Positions 48,069 through 59,200 of a stretch of DNA of 64,000 nucleotides are shown in pieces. Every line of letters begins with the position of its first letter. Position 1 is the first letter of the stretch. The notes beneath the pieces were generated by a model. The model was given only the letters and a program-made list of their open reading frames with translations. It had not been told where the DNA came from and ran no database searches. The translations under genes were made by a program, and so were the position numbers. This stretch comes from Euonymus europaeus (taxonomy: Eukaryota > Streptophyta > Magnoliopsida > Celastrales > Celastraceae): the NCBI GenBank assembly GCA_963580455.1, contig OY756966.1:21951001-22015000 (forward strand). Direction: 5' to 3'.

Positions 48069-49793
48069 TTTCATTAACTTGTACATTACATTATCAAATT
48101 TTCCCATAGAAATTTCACATAATATCTTGCAGAAACTATTAAGAACTGATCAGCCGATGATGGCATGGGGGTTGGGAATGGTTGAGGGGCTAGTGTTGGG
48201 ATCTGTGGATGCATTTTTGCATCTAATGTATTATTTGTTCTCTACAGCCATTCTTGTCCTCAATCACCTCACAATTTTATCTATCTTTCCCCACTTGAAC
48301 ACAATTGGGGTTGAGTGATTCAATTGATCAGAAAATTTAAGAAACCAATTAAAAGATGTTTTTGTGAATTTTTGGTGTTGTTAACAATTGAGAAAATATC
48401 AAGACTTCGGATTCTATCATTAATCCGTGTTAATCATTTATTTGGAACCAAATAAATAAATAGCAAATCAATTACAAAGATCCCGTACCTAAGTCGGTTT
48501 TAACGCACTGAAGTCAAATTTCCCTAAACTCGATTACTATCCATCTTATTGGTGTAGGTTGGATGTTGCAACATGCAATCTATCCATCTTATTGGCATAA
48601 ATTAAACACAAAGAATTCATGAAGTTCTTTGGAAATAGGGATCATACGAACACAATGATCTGATCAAAGAATCCTGTAAATTCGCAATTCAAGATTTTAA
48701 GAAGCTTTGAACCATACAACATCTTAATTATTGTCTATATAGCTCGATCAAATAATCTCTAAGCAATTTCAATGGTTGTCAATAATAAGAAATCACACAA
48801 GAATTCAATAAACATAGAAACTCAGAATTTGTAATTATATCCAACCATTCATAAATCCATAATCCAATACATGGCAAAACAAGATTAAGGCATCTTCCTA
48901 ATCTTGGATAAAAATCTAGCTAGACAGCAATTAAAATCAGAGAAAGAGACCAACTAATCTAGATGTTACTTGAGTAATCACTCTCTCCCAAACTAAAGAG
49001 ATTATGAGTTCGAACATAACCTAACATTAAACAAACATACATCTAAATGAGCCAGAATCATCCTTCGGAGCACCACCAATTCTAGCAGAACCACCATCTA
49101 TGAAACATTAATTAATTTCAACTTTCCAATTAGAGGATGTATATATATATCCACTGAATAGCTGGTCTGTAACTTGTTTTAGGATTTTATATGCCACATG
49201 ATGATTGAGCTAATTGGGAGCTTGAATATGGAAAATCAGGAACAAATGTAGTTATCCAGAACTTCAGTCTCACAAAACATAAGCAAATACACACTCTTCA
49301 ATCAGCAAATCTTCCTATGAATAGTGTAGCATTCCTTTCACTTTATATTGTCCATATACTAATGTGAAATAGTAAGACCCAGATCTTCTTCTACAATGAG
49401 TCAGACACATGCAATTAGGTTATCTCACTGCTCAAACATAACACAAATATCACCAAGGATATATACACCAAGCGTGACCCACCTCACCAACTAATACCAT
49501 AAGAGAGAGCGAGGACCAACAAATAAAAACTGTCAGTGGAATTTAGCCCTTTCACACAATACAATATGGGAATAGGATTAATTTGCATAATGGGAAAAGG
49601 GGTATTGCAATTTATAAATTCTCTCTTAGAGGTATATTTCCATATATATCAATCTATATATATATATATACTCTCTTTTTTTACCTTATTGTGACTGAGA
49701 AATAGACAATTGACAATAACCGTCTTGATTTAAATATGAAGAATCTTGTGAAATTTGAGAATGAAGACCAAGTCACCATATTGTAGAGATATA

Positions 49794-49825
<32 letters not shown>

Positions 49826-51163
49826 GCAGCAGTCTCTAGTGCGGGCGTCCGTCTATATATATATATACCATAACATGAAGGGATAGTGGACTTCTATTTT
49901 AATTTGTCTCAAGCTTTGGGATATTCGACCAATTTTTATTCAATCAACTAATTGAATTGGATGTTACCGAGGTGACCTTTTCTTTTTGTCATTCTTGCAA
50001 CTTGATATAATGCACGAGCCATTTATAACTTATATCTATCTTCTCTCTAAAAGTAGGCCTTTTTTTTAATTTCTCAAAGAGTATATATAAACGATTTATT
50101 TCCTTCTTTTATTATCATGTTTTTCTTTTAAATAATTTAATATGTAAAAAAAATTATTGATGAGACGATAATCTTAATTTAATTGAAATAAAAATTTTAA
50201 ATACATATATTAAATTTATGTAACTATCGATTTTATTTTTTATGTTGATGTACTTTTTTATCTTTTTAAGTACACATTATGATTAAAATATTTAAATTTT
50301 AGATCCATCATCGCAAATCGGCCGGTTCTAACAACATTGATAGAAAATACACTTTTTAAGTGAAAAGAGAAATATAGTTCTTTGTGAGAATGTGTATTCT
50401 CACTCTTTAAGCAATCGCAAGTCAAAATATACGTAAAATGTGTGAAATAAATTAAACCAAATAATGAGATAAGGTTTTTATCGAGGAAGCTCATCTGGAA
50501 AAAAAATCTCGAGTCTATCGAGCGACCAATCTTGAAACAATCCACTATGAGAATAAAGATTAGAAAGATATCAATCAATTTAAGTACATCAACTATTCAT
50601 CATATATATGTTTCAAACACAATATCACACCATTGTTGTAATTGTTTTGATACCTACCAAAGTCTTCAACGTGATGCAGATGTCAAACTGTCCACCAACG
50701 TATCAATCACTCACCCTTGAGTTAATTCATATGAAAGCATATGCCATGTACATGAGTGAAGACGAAGCTGGATGATTCATTTGCATAAGTTTCAATAATC
50801 CTCTTTCACGCCTTTAGTGTGTGTATATATATAGGTGCTGGAAGTTTGACAAGATAGTCTTCATTTTTGACTAATTTGTGTGCAACAAAACAATGACATA
50901 TAAACTTCCTACCTCAAGGATTTATCTCTTGTAGAGATAATGATAACCACCTAGTATCTCTTGTATAGATAATGATCACTATTGATCATCTAAGAGATAT
51001 AATGATTCTCTAATGGTTATCTTCATTCCTAGTGCCCAATTATATAAGAGATATAATGATTATATCAAATGATTATCTAACATAATTTCCAGCGAGGGTC
51101 AAACTACTAAAAAACAACTCATTAAAGGACTTCTATTTCAACCTTATCGCCTCAAGGAGACAA
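48069..51163. other. Intergenic, dispersed repeats, no supported gene
   Basis: About 48410-48650 is an inverted relative of the LTR-like repeat in the PILS intron. (AT)n tracts lie at about 49660-49675, 49798-49826 and 49855-49866. The rest is AT-rich with no coding or RNA signal that I can support. Confidence 0.5.
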
Positions 51164-51558
51164 GGGATCCGGGGGTCGTCCGGTGGCTAAAACCACCGGA
51201 CCCCTCCAGTGCCCCAATTCAGGGACACTAATTTTTTTAAAAAAAATATGAAAAAATAATAAATGTGTAATATACATCGTAACGATCCTAATGATATATT
51301 TTTTGTTCAAAAAAAAATATCAAAATCATTGTGAAACATGTGTGACAATTCTAAACCGTTGGATTTAAAATTTAAACATTCAGTTTTAGATCACTATGAT
51401 TCTGATTTTTGTTTCAAAAAAAAAATATACCGCAGAGATCGTTACGATGTACACTACATATTTATCATTTTTTCAATTTTTTTTTTAAAAATTTGGTGCT
51501 CCAAATTGGGGCACTTGAGAGGTTCAGTGGTTTTACCCACTGGACCTACCCCAAATCC
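51164..51558. mobile_element. Long-inverted-repeat MITE, probable MULE type
   Basis: The 395-bp element is an imperfect palindrome with arms of nearly 190 bp. The left arm starts GGGATCCGGGGGTCGTCCGG; the right arm, reverse-complemented, starts GGATTTGGGGTAGGTCCAGT, and both continue through AGTGCCCCAATT and ACATCGTAACGATC. It is flanked by AGGAGACAA (51155-51163) and AAGAGACAA (51559-51567), a 9-bp duplication with one mismatch, as left by Mutator-like elements. It encodes no protein. Confidence 0.82.
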
Positions 51559-51894
51559 AAGAGACAAAGCACGTTTATGCTAATCAGTAATTAATTAAAA
51601 CACGTCACTTTTTTTGAAAATCTTCATAATATATTTTTGATATTGTGACACTTTAGAAATAAACACTTTAGTTTCTCAAAAAAAAAGAAAAGAAATAAAC
51701 ACTTTAATATTATGCAATTTTATTGTTTTATAGGCTAATTGAGATACTTATATATACAAATAAAAATAACCATGAACTAATGCATAGACTTTAGAACACT
51801 CAAGATAAACACTTATATATACACACGATATAGACATGTAAGACATAAATATAATTAGAGTTGAAATTGACTCCTACTTCTTAAAAAATCTCAA

Positions 51895-52575
51895 CTAGCT
51901 AGAGATAGTTTGGTTCACAAAGGAATCATCCGAGCTATTGAGAACAACTGTCCATTCTGTCTTATTGAGGAGGAGACTGTGAATCATCTTTTTGTCATTG
52001 TCAAGGTCTCTCAACTTTATGGTACGGAGTGGCTAGATGGTGGTGTCTAAATTGGTGTCTAGCAAGGGACATTGAAAATTTATTTGACCAATGGAGTAAC
52101 ATGGTAGACAAGGAGTCTTTTCAAAAAAATGTTTGAATAATGATTTTCTTCTCAATAGTTTGGTCTATATGGAAGGGGAGAAATGAAAAAAATATTTAAA
52201 GGTGTGGATGTGGATTGGGAAACTATATATACCCTTGTTTTTGTTAGACGGCATACATCCATGTATGCCGTTGGAAGAAGATTCCCTTACTCAAGTGTCC
52301 AGCTGCAAGATACTTCAGATTGCATCATTGCGTGGTCTAATACAACAAATCTGCAGCCAAGGCTAATGCATTTGTGTAGAGTCTAGTGCAGTTGTATTAT
52401 TATGCTTTTCTCTCTTTTTGGTTGGTAAATATTTCTTTGCCTCTTTCCTTTGTACATTTTATCCTGCCGTCTTTTCCTTCTACTTGAAGGTTTTTTATAT
52501 TGCGTTTTGTACATTGGTGTTCCTCCGCCATTGATGAGGGTGTTATCAATATATGTCTAGACTAAGCCTGTTTAT
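51895..52575 (+). mobile_element. L1 3'-end remnant (zf-RVT region)
   Basis: The plus strand encodes the zf-RVT segment CPFCLIEEETVNHLFV (about 51950-51997). It is followed, across frame changes, by WSIWKGRNEKIF-like sequence near 52160-52200. The 3' end (CCTGTTTATAATAAAAAAG, about 52568-52586) looks like an L1 tail. The 5' part is absent and several stops are present. Confidence 0.65.
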
Positions 52576-52689
52576 AATAAAAAAGAAATACAACCACAAT
52601 TGTAATATAGATTGGTCAAGAACTCATACAAAAATCCAACATTTGTAGATCTGCCTACTTCAATCCTTTTTCCCCATGGCAGAGGGTTG

Positions 52690-53180
52690 AACTATGGTTA
52701 TCAAACACGAATTCGTAAGTAAGGGCCCCAATCAAGGCCATCTTTATGTGTATCAACTTCAACACAATTACCAATTGAAGTCCCTATCAACCTTCCAACC
52801 TTCTCTGTCATCGCCGCCAATGAGAGATTATGCATTTGAATCCAAAAAAGCTTTGAATCGAAGAGAATTTCCTTCAAAGGGATAGTACCCTGGACCTCTT
52901 GTAAAACAAACAATTGCCGATCAAACATCCACGATCTACCCTCCAAGATCTTCTTTTTGTCTTAAACATCCACAAAACTGATAACAAAAAGATTTTCCCC
53001 AAGCTCTTTGAATTCTCAAAAGACTCGCAACTTCCAAATTCCTTTCAAAGTCGATGAAAGAACTTCCTTCGAAATACGCCAATCATGATTCAACCTACTC
53101 GATAAACTTAGAGCACTACGATCAATCATCCGCTCAAGATCCACCGCACACAAATTTAAACCTTGCTCCTCCACTCCCAT
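52690..53180 (-). pseudogene. L1 ORF1 fragment, DUF4283 gag-like
   Basis: The minus-strand ATG at 53180 opens MGVEEQGLNLCAVDLER. One frame then runs to 52701 with two in-frame stops (after KLRVF and FVDV). It carries the DUF4283 signature FKELGENLFVISF, GRSWMFDRQLFVLQ and IQMHNLSLAAMTEKVGRLIG. The zinc knuckle and all of ORF2 are missing, so it is a broken L1 piece, opposite in strand to the neighbouring L1 tail. Confidence 0.75.
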
Positions 53181-53328
53181 CAGGGTTAAATTATTCCACG
53201 TTTTGTTAGATCTTCCATGGGAAGAACATCATATTCATTTTCCTTGTATGTAAAAGACACACAAGGAAACCGAAACACCTTGAACTCATGGGAGAAATTG
53301 GAACCCCACCTTTACACACTTATTATAT

Positions 53329-53329
53329 A

Positions 53330-53380
<51 letters not shown>
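53329..53380. repeat. (TA)n microsatellite
   Basis: An uninterrupted run of about 25 TA units. It separates the L1 ORF1 fragment from the TRIM element. Confidence 0.95.
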
Positions 53381-53533
53381 CATTACACATACATGTTACA
53401 ATATATAACATTTTCAAAAAACGGACGTGACAACACTGAAAAGCCTTTAAGCATATTTTCTTATTCAATTGTGCTCAATTCATACGTGACAATTCCGCCA
53501 AGATCTTTTCGTTAGTTGGGTAAAGAATCTGCA

Positions 53534-55852
53534 TGTTAGAGCATCTTACATCATAGGTTTAACCTCATGTGATGGGCCTTATAATTGGGTATTTTTTCTC
53601 CCTCTATTAAGCCTTTTAAAGGAGTGTGTTGGACCTTTTTACATGGTATCAAAGCGGCGATTATTGGGCTATATTATGCACTTCTTTGGACAATACTCTT
53701 AGCCCACGCGTGTTGGGCCCATTCGGAAAGGCCGTAGGCCCACACACGTGCGGGGAGTGTTTTTTTTTTTTGAAATAAAACTCCATTAATGGGAAATCAG
53801 CAAATCAGCCAAGTACACAGAAATTAAAGAGCTTGGGATTTCCTCTAACATAACAGCAGAACCAGTTGAGGAAACTCCCATAAGAGCTAGGCCATCAGCA
53901 AGCTGATTTCCTTCCCTATGAGTGAACATAATCCGGCTAGGAACATCTGATATTTTAGAACAAATATCTGCAATAATAAAACCCATAGGGGAGTGAAGGC
54001 TGGCTAAATTATTCAGTGCTTGAATCACCTCCAAGGAATCTCCTTCAATAACAAAATTTGAGAGGTGACAACTGATTGCAAGATCGATCCCGAACTGAAA
54101 AGCCAAAGCCTCCACCAAGGAAGATCCACCAGCCGCAGGCACTCTTTTGAAAGCTGCAAATCTTACTGAACCAGTAGAGTCCCGCGCCACCACACCAATC
54201 CCCCCATACTCCTCCCCTTCTTTCCAAGCCCCATCGACATTGATCTTTACCTGGCCCTCCTGAGGGCGACACCACTGCCTTGATCGAGACTCACGCCTCA
54301 ACTCAGGAGCAAAACTTTGGTTGAATATCTTATACTCAGCAATAAGCCTGGCAGCACTAGACACAATAGATGCAAGGGGGGAGCACCTCTCCCCATGAAC
54401 TAACTTGTTCCTTCTACCCCATATATTATAAAGAATGCCAAAAAACATTTCAATATGCTCGGCTGGGAAAGATAAAATAATAAAACCCAACCATGACTTA
54501 ATGCAATCATAGTTCAACAAATGGACATCCATGGGAGCATTCCACTGTCTCCAAATAAACTGAATAGCTAGGCATTCTTTAAATAAGTGCAAGGCTGATT
54601 CACACCCCATAGAGCACAGATAGCAAACAGTATTTAAACTAAGCCCCTTATGAAGCAAATTTGTTTTGGTTGGCAAACTATCATAACAAAGCCTCCAAGC
54701 AAAAAACGAATTTTGGGGGGAACACAAAGCTTCCACAGTTTTGCCCAAAGCCCACTACTAGGATTGTCATCCTCCGCCGAACCTTCCAGAGGAAAAAATT
54801 CAGATTTTGCCAACCAGTAGGCAGAACGAACAGTGAACAGCCCTCTTTTTTCAAAAAACCACATGGGAGAGTCATCAAACCTGAGACCATGGAGAGGAAT
54901 TTGCCGAATAGCCATCACATCTGCATCATTAAAATTTGAGACAAGGAGCTCTTGGTTCCACCACCTCAACTCATTATCAATGAGAGATGAAACCCTCATA
55001 TTAGGATCTCTGTCCCCTCGTGGTGTGGTGATAGCACCACCAAGGCGAATAGGTAACCAGCAATCCGACCAAACATTAATGGACTGACCATTGCCAACCC
55101 TCCATCTAAGGCCTCGAACTAGCAGAGCTCGAGCATAAAGAATACTAGACCAAACATAGGATGGGGACGAGCCCTTCTAAGCATCCAAAAAGGAGCACCT
55201 TGGATAATAACGAGCTTTGAGAACTCGCGCACACAAGGATACTGGATTGCAAATTAACCGCCATCCCTGCTTTGCTAGTAAAGCCATATTGAAAGCACGA
55301 AAATCCCGGAAGCCTAAACCCCCGTATTGCTTATTTTGGCACACGCGGTCCCTTTTCACCCACGCCATCTTACCCCAATTAGGCTGGTTTCCCCACCAAA
55401 AGTTCCGAAGAATCCGATTCAGGTCATGACAAAGCCCCAAGGGGAACTTGAAAATACTCATAGCATAACCAGGCACAGCTTGCGCAATCGACTTTAATAA
55501 AGTTTCTTTTCCAGCCTGAGATAATAATTTCTCTTTCCAACCCCCCACCTTTTTCCATAACCTCTCCTTAATGTAATTAAACATAGCATAACGAGATCTC
55601 GAAAAAAGAGCCGGAAGGCCCAAGTACATCATGTTAGCTGGAAATTCGGACATGCCAAGATGGGATCTAATTGCAATCTGGAGCTGCATCTCTATATTGC
55701 GGCTGAAATAAACAGCCGACTAGATAGTGCGGGGAGTGTTAGAGCATCCCACATCGAAGATTTAATTTCATGTGAAGTGCCTTATAATTATAATTGAACA
55801 TCATTTCCGCTCGATTGGACATTTTACAGGAATGTGCTGGACCTCTTTATGA
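53534..55852 (+). mobile_element. TRIM miniature LTR retrotransposon, split by a LINE
   Basis: The left LTR, 53534-53643, begins TGTTAGAGCATC and ends ACA. It is followed at 53644 by TGGTATCAAAGC, one base from the initiator-Met tRNA primer-binding site TGGTATCAGAGC. About 90 bases on, GCGGGGAG forms a polypurine tract. The right LTR, from 55737 to about 55852, begins TGTTAGAGCATCCCACATCG and matches the left one in its first 55 bases and near its end. Removing the inserted LINE leaves about 350 bp with no coding capacity, the size and layout of a TRIM. The LTRs have diverged, so the element is old. Confidence 0.82.
53762..55726 (-). mobile_element. 5'-truncated L1 LINE inside the TRIM
   Basis: A perfect 14-bp duplication, GTGCGGGGAGTGTT, flanks it (53748-53761 and 55727-55740); a T-run at 53762-53773 is its poly(A) tail on the minus strand. 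Only the C-terminal part of ORF2 is present. It reads from YLGLPALFSRSRY and LRNFWWGNQPNWGKMAWVK (end of RT) through the zf-RVT cysteines CYLCSMGCESALHLFKEC. An RNase H-like domain (NVDGAWKEGEEYGGIGVVAR, VIEGDSLEVIQAL, HREGNQLADGLA) ends at 53786. A TAG near 55179 and a frame change near 54700 break it. Confidence 0.93.
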
Positions 55853-56284
55853 ATCGGATTTTTTGAGGAACATATGGAGAGAGAATTGGATTTGGTATTA
55901 GTTATATGATAAGATATGACTTCGTTACTAATCTCATGGCCGAAAACCGACACTACAACGTGATACAAGCCAGTTAGCGGCGCTACACACAAAATTTTGG
56001 TCCTCTCAGCAGAAAAGAATCACAGTGTGTCGTAGTCTATGAGTCCGTTAAACCCAATACGTCTGGCCATAGTCATTGCCGCCCAATTTTGACATGAAAA
56101 CCGTCTCTATATGCTCCTCTGATTTCATGTTGTCTTCTTCAACATTGATCTTCAGTGAGGTACTCTCCCTCCCTCTCTCTTTGATTTCCCCATATGTAAT
56201 AGCGTATCAAAATCTTGTCTTGCAGCTTTGATCTTGTAGTGATCGCTCTTCGTTTTTCTTAAAAAAAAAAGAAAAAGGATCAGC
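55853..56284. promoter_or_regulatory. Upstream region and leader of pseudokinase gene
   Basis: The sequence between the TRIM and the start codon contains a CTCCCTCCCTCTCTCT tract near 56160-56181 and an A-run just before the ATG. It presumably holds the promoter. No specific element could be identified. Confidence 0.4.
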
Positions 56285-59200
56285 ATGATGGGTCAGGTGA
56301 AGCAGGGTAATGATGAGTCTGGTGAAGAAGGTTTTGATATGCAATTGATTGGCAACTTTCTCAGCTTTGCATCGAGGGGGGACAGGGTTGGATTGAACCA
56401 GATGCTGAGGAAGGGTACTTCACCCAATGTTCAAGACTATGACAAGAGGACTGCTTTGCATCTGGCAGCAAGTGAGGGCCACGCACCTATTGTTGAGCTT
56501 CTTCTTCATTACAAAGCCAATGTCAATCTCAAGGATCGATGGCAACGCACGGTAAGTAACCCTTAATTTTCTGCAATTTTGTTGTTTATCTTTATCTATT
56601 GTTTTCTGGGTGGTGATTTCTTTGGTATGTGCATTGCTCGAAATGATATTTTTTGGAAATTTGAAGAACGTGAAGAAATGCTGACAATGTGCTTGTGGAA
56701 ATGCTACGTTTGTTTCATTAGTTGGAATTTGATCGATCCATGAATTGTGCTGTTGGTGCTCTATTAATTGATAAATTTAATTTAGAGTTGCTGGAGGGAG
56801 TGTGCATATAAAGTTTTTTTTTTGTTCCTTTTTGTTGCTAGAGGCTTTGTATAAAGTTTTTTGCTGTACTATGATGGTGGTTAAAGGGAGTTTCGATAAA
56901 ACAAAACGTAACCACAACCGTCTTATTACAGTTGATTTTATTTTTCTGTTACGAAATCAAGCCATTGACAGATGCAAGACTCTATGGACATCGAGATATA
57001 TGCAGGATTCTGGAAGTAAATGGAGGCCAGGATTTCATCAATGATCAACCTCTGGTACTTGATTAGTTTTTTTTTCCAGTTTTGATGATGATTATGCTAT
57101 AGCCTATGGCAAATTGTGTAGCTGTCTTAGGTGACGTGTGGAATTGTTTCTGAGTAGATTTCATGAGATACTCGCATGGTTTATATTTTCAACAAGCTAG
57201 AAACATGTAATATAAATGTTCGTTCTTGTGGGGGACTATTGTAGAATGCTGGCTCATAATAATCTTTGTATACAATCACAATAGAAAAGCTAAACACTAA
57301 GGCTCCGAATTTCCACCCAACTATAGGCACTCCCACCCCCATGGTTTTCTCCATTGTCTCTTCTCTCTCTCAATTCTTCCGGTCTCGTGTGGACGAAGAC
57401 ATATCAATTAGTTCCATTTTTCACTTTCTTCTTGCAGACTGTACATCTTCTTAACTTCCCTCTTCTTGGGACAATCGTGTATGAAACTTTTAATTATTTA
57501 ATTAATGAAGGTTGTTGCCTCTTCTCTCTCAATTCTGCCTGCCTCGTGTGGACGAAGAGTCGAAGATATATCAATTAGTTCCATTTTTCTCTTTCTTCTT
57601 GCAGATTGTGCATGTTCTTACCTTTCATCTTTCTGAGACAATCGTGTATGAAACTATTAATTATTTAATTTAATGAAAGTCTGTTGTCTCTTTTCTCGCT
57701 CAATTCTTCCTGCCTCTTGTGGACGAAGAGTCGAAGACATATCAAGTAGTTCCATTTTTCACTTTCTTCTTGCAGATTGTGCATCTTCTTAACTTTCCTC
57801 TTCCTGGGACAATCGTGTATGAAACTTTTTATTATTTAATTTAATGAATGTCTGTTGTCTCTTTTCTCTCTCAATTCTTCCTGCCTTGAGTGGACAAACT
57901 GAAGACATCAATTAGTTCCATTTTTCACTTTCTTTTTGCAGATTGTGCATCTTGCATCATGCTATGGTAATTTAGGATGCGTAAACTTGAAAGTAATTAT
58001 ATGGTTGTATGAGTTTTACGTTGGATAATACATATTTAACTTACAGAGTTGTTATGCCAAAAAATTTTCTCTTTTTGTACAGACAGTTCGAAATGAGCAA
58101 GATTCCATTGAATTAAATTTTGATATTTCAGAACTGAATTTGCAGCTTTCTTCAAAACTTGAGCAGGTATGCAATTGCTGTAAGTTGGTACAATAATCTC
58201 AAGCTTTCTTTTAAAAAACTTTTCGAAAGGCTAGTTCTGTAAATTAGGAACTTGTTGCCATCCAGCAGTAAACTTCGTAAATGTTCAAGAATCTTTTAAT
58301 TGTAGACTAGCAGTGAGGGCGGTTGTGTTTGCTTGCGACTAAATCTTTCTTTCCTGCTGAGCTCACCAAAAATGGATAATAATACGTAGAAACTAGAATT
58401 TGGCACTCGAGCTAATGAAATGCTATTGAACTTATTTTTCTGAAGCACTGTAATTTAACGCATTTTATCAATGCTGAAAGAACATTAGCCTCATGATTTT
58501 ATCTTGCATGTAATCTTCACTGTTGAAATAGGTATTACGAAATGAAGTTAATAATAAAATAATTACTGCTTTGTAGTATGATTCGACAAAACCCCATCGT
58601 TGTTGCCATGAGTTTGCTTTATGCCATCGCTGTTTCCATTGAATACTGTCGTTGGCTAAGGTCTTGTAGTATGTGGTGCTGGTAATTTGTTCCAAAGCAT
58701 ACCTTATTGGTGCTCCCACAACGAAATTAACTAGGTGAAATTATTAATAATTGTCAGGGTGTATTTGGTGAATCTCAAAAGGTCAAGTGGCGAGGAACAT
58801 GGGTTGTTAAAACAGTAATTGAGAGACACATACATCATCCTATACAAATGTATGCTAATATACTTTCCTTTTTCCCGTCTTCTTCCTCTGAATTAATTGT
58901 TTTAGTTCAATGAAGACTAAAAGGACAGATTATTTTCAGGCACTGATATTACATTGATTAAAGAACAATGCAGGATAGTGCCAAGGACAACTCTCTATTA
59001 CGCGAGCTTCGACATCCAAATATTTTGCAGTTTCTTGGTTCCATTGTGCACAGAGAGGAGATGGTTCTTATTACAGAATATCTGCCTAAAGTATTTCTTA
59101 CCAATATTCCTCAAATTTTTTTGTTAATCATTGGCTCCTTATAGTTCGTGCCTATATGTTCAAATATGCTTTGTGTTCTATGTTTAGGAGATATCCATAT

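Noticed and set aside
48131..48318. Possible third exon of the small membrane protein gene
   Set aside because: It follows a TTGCAG and stays open to 48318, but the preceding frame ends at a good stop (48068) after a membrane helix, and I recognise no homologous tail.
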